A stretch of DNA of 64,000 bases, taken from assembly GCA_964035795.1 (NCBI GenBank), contig OZ038320.1, forward strand, positions 18,680,589 through 18,744,588. The letters run 5' to 3'. This DNA is from Pterobdella sp. o SKG-2022 (Eukaryota > Annelida > Clitellata > Hirudinida > Piscicolidae). Of the stretch, positions 24,210 to 36,070 are shown piece after piece (position 1 is the stretch's first letter; every line of letters begins with the position of its first letter). The notes under the pieces were generated by a model. That model ran no database searches and had not been told where the DNA came from. It saw only the letters and a list, made by a program, of their open reading frames with translations. The position numbers were made by a program, and so were the translations under genes.

Positions 24210-27200
24210 TTATGATTCAAGCATTTTTTTTTCTTCATGAATCTCTTTGATAATCTTCCAACTTTTATATATGTCTTTTTCTTCCATAAATGGAGAACAA
24301 ATCACACATCTCAAAAACGACCTGTTTCCTGTCCGAGCTTTTGTTAAACATAATCTTTTGTCTTTTTTTATTTCATCCCCAAGTCTCAAGGTTTCTTCAT
24401 TTCCTGACTTGAAATTAGTTTAACATTGAAAAACTGTTATTGAAATATGACTTAATTGATTTGAATCAATCACTTTTCTTAATTTTTTCTTAATTGAATA
24501 ATAACACGAAGCTTTTCGTAAGTTGAGCTCACATTATCACTTATACAAACTTGTATACTTATGCGAGTTTAAATTACGAGAAGCTTCGTGTTATTATCAA
24601 GTTGATAATAATGATTCAAATCTTTTTTGTTAATAGGCTAGTTTAGGAAATAACTAAATTGGTACCTTCAATCGGAAACACACTAAGCCCACTAACACTT
24701 CATTGATAACTTCAAAGTCGTTGTCTTGTCTCACCAAGACTTTCAAACAACTTGGCTAGTCTCACATCCTTTGGTTATAAACATCAAAGTTTAATCATAG
24801 TATTGATTTTATTTAGTTTTAATTTGACTAATCCAGTTATGGATCTAATAATGAGTCTAGGAAGATCAGAATCTAATGCTGCTGATCCCTAGTTTCATAG
24901 TGATATAACTTCAACTTTTCTAAGAGTCAGCTTGCTTGAAACTCATTGAAAGTTTTAATTGAGTTTATTGACACTGGTGACGTTAACATGGACAGTGCAG
25001 AGATTATGGGATTATCACACTGTGTATAAATTATATTCATTTTAAAGCCTAACATAACGTAAAACTAATAAAAATAGAATAGTATAAAATAAAATTTCAA
25101 ACAGATTCGTGACCAAAAATTTTCAACTAATGGAGTTTCATGAGTTCAATTTAAAGATTATCAAATTACTTTTAATGGAATTAAATAATTTAAAATTCCA
25201 TCAATGGTGTAATTTTAAATAGAAGTATCTACATTGGTAGAAGCTGAACAAATTGAAAAAAAACCAAAACATTTATTTCTTTTATACAATTTTAGTTATT
25301 ATTAAACAACAACCCATCCCGATGGTGCACCATCTTGACATGATAAGACTGCTTGTGTGTCCCAGTGACTCTCAAGGCTAAATGAATGGTAGCTTTGGTT
25401 TCTAGAAGGTTCAACCATGCTCAGAAGGTTTGAGGAGTAGGGTCGAGACAAAACGGTGCATCCTGGCCTTCCAGGTTGGGGGTTGTGCTGTGGGTTAACT
25501 ACCTACACAGAAAAAAAAGACAAGTTACAAAAACCAGCAACAACTGTAACTAGAAATTTTTTGTTTCAGGGATTGCTGGAATTTCTTTTAGGAAATTTAT
25601 GATGCGTTGCAGCCAAACCCATCAGGGAACTGCAGGGCTGAAGCCCCATTCTCACCCAAAAACACTCTTATATAAAAATCCTAGATTGCTCTCACAAAAT
25701 TCTGTTTTCCTGAAAACATGGAATGTAGGAACATTTTGGGAGACAGGGAAATGCAAAGATACAACCTCACACTTATGGGCATGTGCGAAGTACGTTGGAC
25801 TGGTCATAGAGAAACCAAATTGCAGACAGGGAAGACGTTGCTCTTTTCAGACAAAACGAAGAACGCCATGAAGCTGGTGTAAGACTCCTTTTGTCCAAAA
25901 AAGCAGCTGAGAGTTTGCTTGATTGTCAGACCACATCATAACGGCACGTTTCAAGAAGGTGTCTATTATTATGTGTTATGCACCCATCAAAGCATTAAAA
26001 GAAGAAGATAAAAACAGCTTCTATTTTCAACTCCAATCAGTTCTGCACAAGACCCCGAACCGAGACATGCTCATCCTAATGGGGGATATGAATGCGAAGG
26101 TTGGATCAGACAACACTGATAGAAAGCACAAGATGGGAAAACACGGACTTAGCAAAATGAACGAAAATGGGAAAATGCTGGCTGACTTTTGCTTCACCAA
26201 TAGTCTCGTTATTGAAAGTACAATTTTTCCTCACCGGCAATGCCACAAAGCCACCTGGGTTTCTTTTGACAAACAGACAGAAAACCAAATTGACCACGTC
26301 ATGGTGAGACAACGCTACAGAAGCTCACTGCAAGATGTTAGAGTGAGACGCGGCGTTGACCTTGGGTCAGACCACCACCTCGTCGTCACAAAGATTAAGA
26401 TGCGGCTATCCACAAGAAAAACTCTGCCTTAACCAAGAAAAAAGTTCAATGACGGGAAACTGAAACAAAATGACACAAAGCAAATTTTTCAGATTTCTCT
26501 TCAGAACCGCTTCGAGGTGCTACAGTCAAACGAAGCAGAAAAAGTTGAGCAGAGATGGTCAAAATTCAAAGAAGCAGTTGCTGGAGCAGATGAAAACGTC
26601 TTGGGACGAGCACATTTCGGAAAGAAAGCGTGAATCACTGACGAATCATGGAAAAAGGTGGAGAAGAGAAGGCTAGCCAAACAAGAGATGAACTAAGCAA
26701 AAACTTGCCAACAGAAACAGCAAGCATCTGACAGAAGTTCCGCTTTCTCAAATAAGTCAAAAAAGAGCTACGAGCAGACAAACGAATGTATTTCAAGCCT
26801 TTCGCTGATGAAGCAGAAGAGGCGGCTAGCAAGGGCGATCTCAATACTTTGTATGCCACTACAAGAATCCTCAGTGTAAAACATTGTAATTCAAACAGGC
26901 CTGTGAGAAATAAAGAAGATGAAACAACGATGAAAGTCCAACTAGCGAAGTGGAAGAAACATTTCTAAGAAGTTTTGAATCGACCTGCATCAGAGCAAAG
27001 ATCTCAACTGAATTCGGACGATTCACTCGACATCAAAATTGGAGAGATCACCAAAGAAGAAATTCACAAAGCCATTAGAATCTCCAACTCCAACGTGAAG
27101 TCTATGCTGCTTTATGAGTCAGAAACTTGGAGAGCGATCAACACAAACACGGAAAAGATGCAAACTTTAGTCAATGGCTGCCTTCGACAGATCATCCGTT

Positions 27201-30200
27201 TGAGATGGTTTGACAGAGTGCCGAATGTCGAGCTATGAACATCCACAAATCAACAACCAAAGAATGTCCATGTCAAGCGTTAAAAACGGCGATGGGTCAG
27301 TTACACTCTACGAAAATATTCTGGAAATATTACTAGACGGGCGCTAGAATAGAATCCGCATAGAAAGAGAAGGAGACGTTCAAAGCAGGCCTGGAGAAAA
27401 ATTCTAAACTTTGAACTGCGGAACTCTGGCTTCACATGGCAAGAAGCCAAAACCAGCGAGAGAAACAGAGGGAGATGAAAAAAGGTTGCTGAGGCCCTAT
27501 GCGCCCTTAGGAGTCTGAAGGAATAATAATAATTAAACAACGACATTGCGGCACGAAACCTTTTGAAAGGACTATATTTAAGACATTATGACTTTGTACT
27601 ATCAACTATTTTGTTTGTGTTTTTGACTTTCCTTATTTATAATTGAACTGCTGAAAAAGTTTTTAGTTTTCAATTTTTCATTGCTTTTTTTCAATGATAT
27701 AAACAAGAAAAAAATTTCATTTACCTTTCTAATGCGTTTTCTTAATCCTTCAGCTCCAACCATTCTCAACACAAACCACAACTTCAATGAAATGAATCTT
27801 TTCGACAGTGATACTTGCCAGTTCTGTAATTTTCACGAATTTAATGAAAGTCTTAGAAACTACCAATGTTAATATTAGTTTTAATTGAATTTAATTATTT
27901 AAAATCCATCATGGTTCATTAAACTAAATAATTGCTAAAGTTTTAACCATCTATGAACTTTTTTTTACAAAAATGTGATCTGAATTTTATTCAAAAAATT
28001 AAAAAATTTTTTAAATTGAAATTTAGATTAAAATTATTATTGTTTTTGAGATTATGTTGAAAAGTCATATCAAACCCTGTAGTCCCAGGTAATACTTTGG
28101 TATTCATGCTCCAATAAGAGAGATTCGAGTTTTAAACAATCGATAACGTAAGATCTATCTTTGAACCTTTCAAAGATATTTTAGCTCAGAAGCACGAACT
28201 TACACACACACTCACGCACAAACAAATTTTTGTCGAACTAAAATTCTTTTACGCGTTTCGGCTTGTTTAGAGTCCATTTTTGTAGTTTCGCAGTTATCCA
28301 AATATGAGATTTTAAAAATTATAAAAATTTTTTAAATTAATATATTTCAGACTTTTGAAAATTCAACGAAACCCGTTTTATTTGAACTCCCCACAAACAA
28401 AAACAGTGTTTGAAAAACCGAAAATATTTATATGATATATATATAAATTATATTTTTTTAAAACGAACCATAATGCGGAGCAGTCTAAGTTGGTCATGAG
28501 CCATTTGTGAGGGTTAACGCTGATGGTGTCGACGTACTGTGTTGTTTCATCAACTAGTTGTTGATAATGAAAAATAGAAGATGCATGAAATGCATTTCAC
28601 CTCGATCCCTTTCATCAAGTATCTGTACTCCGGACACACAAAAGCACACCCCGCATAAGCTGCGTCCACATGCAGCCACATGTCATACTTCTCACCTGTG
28701 CGTCCAAGAAATTTTTTAACACGATTTCAAACAGTTATTTGAAAGATACTTAATAAAACTAACAAATAGGTCCAAGGGTATGCAGTTTGTCGAAGGAACA
28801 CTTCGAAGTTGTTCCAAGAGTGGCTACACACTATGTAATGAAAATATTAACAATCAATAAGTTTTTCATATCTTGGAAAAATAAAATTTTTTTACAATAA
28901 TAGGAAAAAATCCATCGGCCAAATCTTGTTGGATTTGTTCTTCGAGTAACTCCGCACACATGCTTCCATTTTCATCAACACCCACTTCTCTGCTTTGTAT
29001 TAACATAACATTCGCAATCCTTTTAATCCCCGAGTTTGTCTTGTTGAAAAATTTTAATATTTATGATTTTTCATAAGAATAGTTTTTTTTGAATGGTTTT
29101 TTATTAGATTCATGAAGATTCAACACAATTGTATGCAAGCATTATGCTTGATTAGGTCTGTACCTCTTCAGTGAAGTATGCCACCATTTTGGTGGGGTTT
29201 GATGCTGTATTGTTTTTAACTGCAATGCTCCTTGCACATACAACAGCTATGATGGTTGAATCTTCCGATGAAGTCTACAAAAAGATGCTTCAATTTGAAA
29301 CAATTATCGTACGAATCAACTTATACGTCAATGTAAAATTTTCAATATTTTTCGTATATGAAACCAGTTAAGGACGTTTTGTGATATTTTCTTGAAAATT
29401 AGAGTTTTTATCTTTAAACTAAAAAAGATAATTTTTTTCCTGTAACTTTCAAAAACCAAAACTTTAACTAGATTGATTTTTTTAAATTACTTTTTTCTCA
29501 CATTCAACATAGTACATAAAAGCCTATTTAACTTTTTTATGAGACAAGGCCAAAAATGTAAAAAATGCTTTTATCAACACAAGTTTTCATAATAATGCAA
29601 ATCTATTCAATTGATGAAACTTGTAATAAGTTTTATTCTTAAGCTTATCTGTGATTGTTCAAAATTTTCAGTTATAATATCACAAAAATGAGATGTTCTA
29701 GCCCACGGACATCTAGAGTTCAAAGTCAGATGTTTTAGTCAGTATTTTGTAACATTTCGAGTATACTTATATTATTATTTATTCATCTTGCATAAATTTT
29801 TTGGGGATTCAGATGAGCAAATATCCTCTTCACTTAAAAGATAAAATAACACTAGGAACACTTCATTAACCAGTCTTAAAAGATAAGAACTTAAAAAAAA
29901 TATATACAGAAAACTAAACTTATGGAATAACCAGGTCGTTTATATTTAAGTTTCAATCGGCCACACCTTACTGACATATTTCTAATGAAAATTCTCCGCA
30001 ATGTTCTACATTCATACATTGCAAAAGCTTAGTCACTGAAATTTAGTATTCAAAAAACTGTCTATCATAAACTAATTCCGTTTATTAATTTCTCATTTGT
30101 TATAACAATACAAAGCTAACATGAATAATTCCTTCTCCTTTAGCCCCTTCATAAAAGTGCTCTGGCAGACCAAGTAAGCGTCCCAACCACTTCATCATCA

Positions 30201-32153
30201 ACATCTCCAACTCAGTGCTTGAAGGACAAGCTTCCTTTCATATGAAATAAGTCTTATAAATTGATTGGATATATGATATTGATTCATTGAGACCAAAAGT
30301 CTTAAAGAATGAATATTAAAAAATGTTTATTTAATCATAATCAAATAAAAATTGGAAATTTTTTTAAACTAACCCACGATAAGCCAATAATCGACATAGC
30401 GACAGACATCATGTCTCCACAAATTGAAGGGACAGATACTCCAATAGGAAAGTAGGTACAAAACAAGTGGTTTAGCCAGTTTGTAATCTGCATAAAAAAG
30501 TTGATTATTGGTTACTGGAATTTATAAAATTTCGATTTCAATGAGAAAACTATTTAAACAAAGCTTACAGATAAAAAAAGAATGTATTTTAGCTCTAATT
30601 TTCTCTTCTAAAGGTTCCATAGCTCTTACTCAAAGTTGCTATACCTAACCGTTTTTTAAAACAGAAAAAAAACTATTTTTTATTTTCAGGGCTCAAATAA
30701 TAAAAATCGATTAATTCCTGATATTAATTTTTACTTTAAGTTCGAAAAAACGCTAATTACTTACATGTTTTTCATAAATCTTTATTCAAACGGTTTAGTG
30801 CCTACCAAGCTTCATTATAAACCAGTTAAGATCACTTAAAAATTAATTAGTTTATATCAATATTCCAACATACGAGTTTTTTTTCAAAGTAAATTTATAC
30901 AATGCGTTCAAAATTTAAACCATTTCAAGTTTTTGGATACATAAATAGAAAAAGTTCTTCCCTTATTAAACGACTATTGAATACTTAATATTTATACCGT
31001 ATAGTAATTAATTACATATAAATAGAATTTTTATATAAGCCGTAAAAACTCATCTTACAGAATTGTTACTAAACCTTTCGAATGCTTAAAACAAGTGCGT
31101 CAAAAAGTATACCAGCTCAATTGACAAGAACTTAATCGATTAGGTAAGAAGCAAAACAAAGGATAAGAGAAGCAACGAAAAAGCGTTATTGAAGATGGAA
31201 AAAACATTCCCAAAACGCTAGAAAAGTAAAATGAACCGATAAGCTGCGAAATTCTTAATAAGAAAAAATAAAAATAGCAACTCATTAACTGAGACGCAAT
31301 GAAAAAACAAGTTGATTTGAATGGAATGAATTGAGAATGTTGTACTCCCAAGGCAAACAAACCATTATCAAAAAAACTAAAAAATGTCTAAGAGTTTTAA
31401 AAAGTAAAAGTTGGAAAAGGATTGTAGTATGAGATAGGACAAATGCGGACGAGCTTATAATGCTTGAGGTCGGCAAAATAGATACCCGCCATCCATCAGG
31501 GGAAAATGGATAAAATAATTCAAGACAAAGATAAAAAATGAAAACAAAAATGTTAGACGATATTATGAGAAAGGGTTTTGATAAAATGTAAAAGGTTAAA
31601 AAAAACAAAATAGAAAGACGGTTTTGTAAACATGCCAACGGCATAAAACGTTGGAGACGATGGTTTCAAATTTTTTGTCAATTTAGTATATTTAAGAAAG
31701 ACATATCTAAAATATTTATTTGAGTTCAAAGTTATTTTGGATTGATATAGTATGAAATGCTCAATTAATTTCCTCTTAGTGATTTTGAAAAAGTTTGAAA
31801 TTTTCTAAAAACAAATTTTGACTTTTGAATAAGAGTGTATTCAGATTAAAAAAAAACTTCAAACCAACATGTAAATACTTATATACAAATCTTAATTTTT
31901 GCGGTAATAACCTTCAAAATCATTCTATACTCACTCCTGGCAGGATAATTTCATCGAGTTCTTTAATGATATCTTCCATGGATTCGGGATCGTCGGGAGC
32001 TTCTTTGGGCATTAGTTTCTCAAGAAATCCAGGTTGAACATCAGGTATAGGTTTTAATGTTTTGACCTCTTCCCAGTAACGAGCCATCCGCTCAAGCACC
32101 ATTCCTCCTTGTCGGCGCAACTCATTCGGGTCCAGTGGATTGTAAGTATTCAT
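24210..32153 (-). CDS. Aromatic-L-amino-acid decarboxylase family gene 2, 12 exons, about 469 aa; key residues altered, possible frameshift
   Basis: Tandem paralogue of the gene at 17166-21712 with the same intron positions. Exons (minus): 31935-32153, 30374-30487, 30121-30234, 29164-29274, 28896-29039, 28764-28830, 28601-28695, 28469-28536, 28076-28166, 27725-27823, 24666-24768 or 24666-24755, 24210-24407. The PLP lysine (NPHKW) and HVDAAYAG Asp are kept. The PLP-stacking His is Asn (EETNSGIKR), as in gene 1, and the catalytic-loop Tyr is Leu328 (KLESLLLEH). Exon 11 carries one extra base relative to gene 1, which breaks the frame if the homologous acceptor (after 24768) is used. An acceptor 13 bp further in (exon 24666-24755) restores the frame at the cost of a changed 13-residue segment. 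Intron 10 holds a LINE of about 2 kb in antisense. Either a divergent enzyme or a young pseudogene. Confidence 0.8.
24458..24623. mobile_element. Inverted-repeat MITE-like element, AAGCTTTTCGTAA family
   Basis: Inner arms around 24496-24521 and 24574-24600 pair as ATAACACGAAGCTTTTCGTAA against its near-exact complement. Outer arms carry GATTTGAATCA and TGATTCAAATC. The centre holds the family core AGTTGAGCTCACATTATCAC. It lies in intron 11 of decarboxylase 2 and encodes nothing. Confidence 0.8.
25560..27540 (+). mobile_element. LINE in intron 10 of decarboxylase 2, endonuclease plus C-terminal RT pieces
   Basis: Plus-strand frames give the N-terminal apurinic-endonuclease-like domain: [14 protein letters not shown], then [41 protein letters not shown] and [11 protein letters not shown]. 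These carry the expected N, D and H catalytic positions of LINE endonucleases. A broken linker follows (about 26470-27080), then a jump to an RT-distal tail ([27 protein letters not shown]). The central RT palm is deleted. It is markedly less AT-rich than its surroundings, which suggests a fairly recent arrival. Confidence 0.88.
27722..27826 (-). repeat. Source-type copy of the 105-bp exon duplicate
   Basis: Exon 10 of decarboxylase 2 with 3 bp of splice-site sequence on each side. The same 105 bp recur without visible change at 13984-14088. The corresponding exon of decarboxylase 1 (17573-17671) is very different, so the identity is specific to this pair. Confidence 0.9.
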
Positions 32154-33730
32154 GATTTCTAAGACTGAAATATTTTCATGAATAATTATATTTCATTTTT
32201 TCAGACTTTGAATTTCATGTTATATATTTTATCACAAACCTCAGCAAACAGTTTTAAAACCTCAAATTATTGACAAAAACTCAAATGAAAACTTATGGGC
32301 CAACAATGTTTAAAATGTAGTTTTAAAAAACAATAAATACATGAAATTTCAAAATCAATAAAAGTTTCTATTTGGTACATATATAAATGAATATATGGAA
32401 ATTTATATTTATAAACATATATATTTATATATTTATTTATAATGGGTGTATATGAACACGAATAAATATATGAATATGTATACACATTTAATAGGCTAAT
32501 TCAGTTAATTTCTAAAATAATTTATCACGTTCATCGATTAAACTCTGATAAGCCGTCGGTATTTGGTCATAAGTATTCTTTCAATCAATACTTTAAAAAC
32601 AAAAAAATTTATAATATCTATTAGTTATATAACTAGAAATTACAAGTACTTCAGACTTGAACTCAAGCTTTTTGCACAAATTAATTTTTGCTTTGAGATT
32701 TACTTGATTTATTGTGCCGATAACCTTGAGAGTCAATTTGGTCAGAGCATGTAGTATTTCGGTAGCACAGATACTAGAAATGATTTTTTCAAAACCCACA
32801 CTAAAATGAGTAATATTTCAAAAAATTAGTTTATTAACATACGAAGCTTTTCGTTATCAACATAACATTTTCAAGAAACATGAAATTTTATGTTGATAAC
32901 GAAAAGCTTCGTATGTTAACCCCAGGTTTCACTGATTTTGATGCGTTTTTTTTTGCATAACGCTATAATTAATAAATAATTTTATAAAATGTTTAAGAAA
33001 AAGAAAGAGACTGCCACGACGTTAACATTCATTTTTGATGGCTTATCGTAACTTACAAAAAACTACACACTGCATATTTTTTTGAAAAAAGCATTGAAGA
33101 AAGTTTCGTCAATTTTTTTTTGACAATAATGATAAAAAACAATTTTTCCAAGTTTAACCACTTATAGAAAAAAGCAAAGATGAAACAGCTTGTGGTAGAG
33201 AAAATTCAGCTGAAGAAGCTACTTATAATTTCAAAAAACTTTCAGAAAACAAAGTTGATTAAAGTGACGATGAAAAAGATGAAAAAGAGTTTAGGTAAAA
33301 AAAAAAAAGAAAAAACGAGCAAAAAAAAGTTTTTTTTTGTTGGAGCAAAATATGATGAGAAACTTTCATTTGAAATACCTCAATATGAACAATTGAATTT
33401 ACAAAAGTTTGAGAGTTCTGAACAATGTTTGAATTTGTTTTTTTAATGGTTTTTTCAAATTGCCTTGAACATGGAAAAACCATTAAAAAAACAAACAAAA
33501 ACTATCAAATTGACATTCCATTTTAACAAAATACATGCTGTATCAAAAAAAAAGTAGTCGATTCAAAAAAATTTAAAGGTTATTCTTAAAAATATCATTT
33601 GTTGACTTGAACATAAATTTACATTCAGACTTCATTTCTTAAAAAAAAGTTCGACTTAATTTTTGAAAAAATTTGATATTAAAATGAAAAAACTGTCAAC
33701 GCTCGTTTTATTCAAATTGAAACATAAATG
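32154..33730. other. Intergenic DNA upstream of decarboxylase 2
   Basis: AT-rich, with one perfect inverted repeat (32834-32919, listed separately). A Lys-rich frame at 33180-33446 is purine-strand low-complexity sequence without a recognisable domain. No other gene is seen. Confidence 0.55.
32834..32919. mobile_element. Perfect 32-bp inverted repeat with GAAGCTTTTCGTTATC core
   Basis: The arms 32834-32865 and 32888-32919 are exact reverse complements over 32 bp, separated by 22 bp. The arm contains ACGAAGCTTTTCGTTATCAA, related to the family core at 24458-24623 and 44217-44352. The lack of any mismatch suggests recent origin or arm homogenisation. Could form a hairpin in RNA or a cruciform in DNA. 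Confidence 0.85.
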
Positions 33731-33736
33731 ATTGAA

Positions 33737-33848
33737 AAAATAATGAGTGAATCATAAAAACCAGAAAATAATGAGTGAATCATAAAAACCAGAAAATAAT
33801 GAGTGAATCATAAAAACCAGAAAATAATGAGTGAATCATAAAAACAAG
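33737..33848. repeat. 28-bp minisatellite, four copies
   Basis: Four head-to-tail copies of a 28-bp unit containing AATGAGTGAATCATAAAAAC. Copies are identical except the last few bases of the fourth. Confidence 0.95.
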
Positions 33849-33999
33849 AATGTTTTTATTTTTTATTTTGACGAAGTTTTTCAATATATTTTATAACATC
33901 GTTAATTAACTAATTAATTAATTGATGATGATGTTTTGAAATTAGAGAAATTGAGTGAACTTAATTTCAACCTTTTTACAGTGTTTTTCTCGTTCTTTT

Positions 34000-35500
34000 G
34001 GCAACTAAATTAATGTTTTCATTACATCGTTCTTCATTAAACCCATTAGTATTTTTGCTCATTCAATCTTCTTCTCTGATCACAATCTTATTCAATCTTC
34101 TTTCTCTAACAACACCATTAAACTCTCCTCTATTATCATTGTATCTACTTTCTCTTAGTCTCAACTTGATGAAAATCCTTTCATCAAACTTTTCACTTTT
34201 TGTTTTTGATTATTTTATTTTTCTAATATTATTGATTTTTTTTTCTTTCATCCTTTAAACATACTTCTTCTCACCAATTTTTCCACCTATTTTCTTACTT
34301 TCTTTAAAGCTTACATTTAAACATACCTTACGCAAGCTTAAAAAGTCTTATCATTCTTATCTTTCTTCTTCCATCCATGATCTTTGACTTTTTCACCAAC
34401 CAGTCATCGCTCTCTCTTTTAAACTCAAAACACTCCACTTTTTATATTTCCTCCTTCAAATATTTTTTTTACAACAGGATTTTTTTTATTAAAACTAATG
34501 ACTCATCATTTCACACTTTTACAATTTTCTCTCTTTTTTTCCATTTCTTTCTCTCAATTTTCACCCATCACCTCCACAGACTTTATCGCCATCGTCAAAT
34601 CTGTATCATCATCTTCTTATTCCCTTGCCCTAAATTTTTCCAAATTTTTTAATGCTTTTTCTTCTCTTTTTCATCTTGTCATTTTCGATTTAAATATTTT
34701 TTTGTAGGCATCTCTTAACCACCCATCTCTTTTGACTCATCTTTCAACAGACCAATACTGAAAATACATTGCTTCGATTTTTATATCATACCTAACTACC
34801 GTCCAATTTCCAAATTTTTTTGTTTTTTTCAGTTTTTTTTAAATACCTCCATCTCTGAAACTTTCTTTTTTCTAAAAATCTTTTTTCCCTCAATCAATCT
34901 GGCTCTCGACTCCTCCAATCTACTTAAACTTGTTTTCCAAAAAGTTCTAAAGATGCTCTTTTAGCTTCCGACTTCGGTAAACTTCTATTTTTTTCTGTTT
35001 TTTGTTATTTTTATCTTGTTAATAGATACTGTAAACTACTCACTTTTAATCCAACAACTTAACTTCTTTTTTGGCCTTTCTGGCACATTTCTTTCTTGAA
35101 TTATTTTCCATTTTCAAATCGACTTTCGACTGTTCCTAATAATATTTTTTAAATTTTCTGTCTGTTTTTGACAGGTTTTTCAAGAGATCCGTTTCCAAGA
35201 CAGTGAAATCTTCATACCTTTCATCTCTCTTGGTTTTTGAATCCTCTTTTTACAAAGTCAGCTTTTTGCAAACCTATATCTTTTTTTTAATTTTGAAAAA
35301 CTAAACATCTGTTTCATTCTACTTTTTTAGAGTGAATCTATGCATCTCAAAGTATATTCTTCAAAATTTAATTTAATTTATCTTTTCAAGTCTTCATCTC
35401 TCCGCCTCTTCTTTTCTTCCCATACCAATCTTTCTGAACTTACTACTCATTTCTTCTCCACTGCTTGCAGTAATCATAACAAGACTTGTTATTTGAAACT
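34000..35500 (+). mobile_element. Heavily decayed LINE in a pyrimidine-rich strand
   Basis: The plus strand is strongly C/T-rich for about 1.5 kb. Scattered frame-broken segments resemble CR1/Jockey RT: a YRPISKF-like string near 34793, SGSRLLQSTxT near 34900 and DFGKLLFFSVF near 34970, in the right order. The region is too decayed for a firm family call. The skew could come from the parent element or from strand-biased mutation. Confidence 0.5.
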
Positions 35501-36070
35501 TTTCGAATTTTTGAAACGATAACGACTCATTTATAATTTAGTTTTGATTGGAATGCTTGTTTTATTCTAATCTAAACATAATATTTGAAAAAGTAACAAA
35601 TAATAATTTTTAAAGACAAGGTAATATTGTATAAATGTTTCATGTTATGAAATGTCTATATGAATTGGTTGACAAAACGATTTCAAGAAATCACAAACAT
35701 TATACTTAATAAAAGCTAAAAACAACGAGAAAATAGTAAAGTTTCAATTGTTTTGGAGCTAATCTAAAATATATGCGCTAGGTATAAAGGAGAAAATGGT
35801 TTTCAAATAAAAGCTATCTATTTTTTTTGGTTTTTCTAATTTTCATATCTAGGAATGTTTGTTTGAATCAGCAATGGAGCAAAATCACATAGGAAAACTT
35901 TTGCTCAGCAATATCCCAAATAGCTGTAAAAAATTGTTTATTTTAATATTTATTTAGTTTTTATTGAGAATACATGAAAAAGAATGAGATAAAAAATAAT
36001 GAGTGTTTCAACAAGTAATTATATAGAAAAAGTCAACTAAAGAAAAAAAGCAAGTGTTAATATTTGTACT

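Noticed and set aside
28764..29039. Apparent splice-phase lesion between exons 5 and 6 of decarboxylase 2
   Set aside because: An acceptor 7 bp earlier (TGTGTAGCC) restores phase in both paralogues and gives the same spacing as human DDC.
33180..33446. An 88-codon Lys-rich frame
   Set aside because: Low-complexity purine-rich sequence without splice partners or a recognisable domain; the opposite strand gives an equally long frame.
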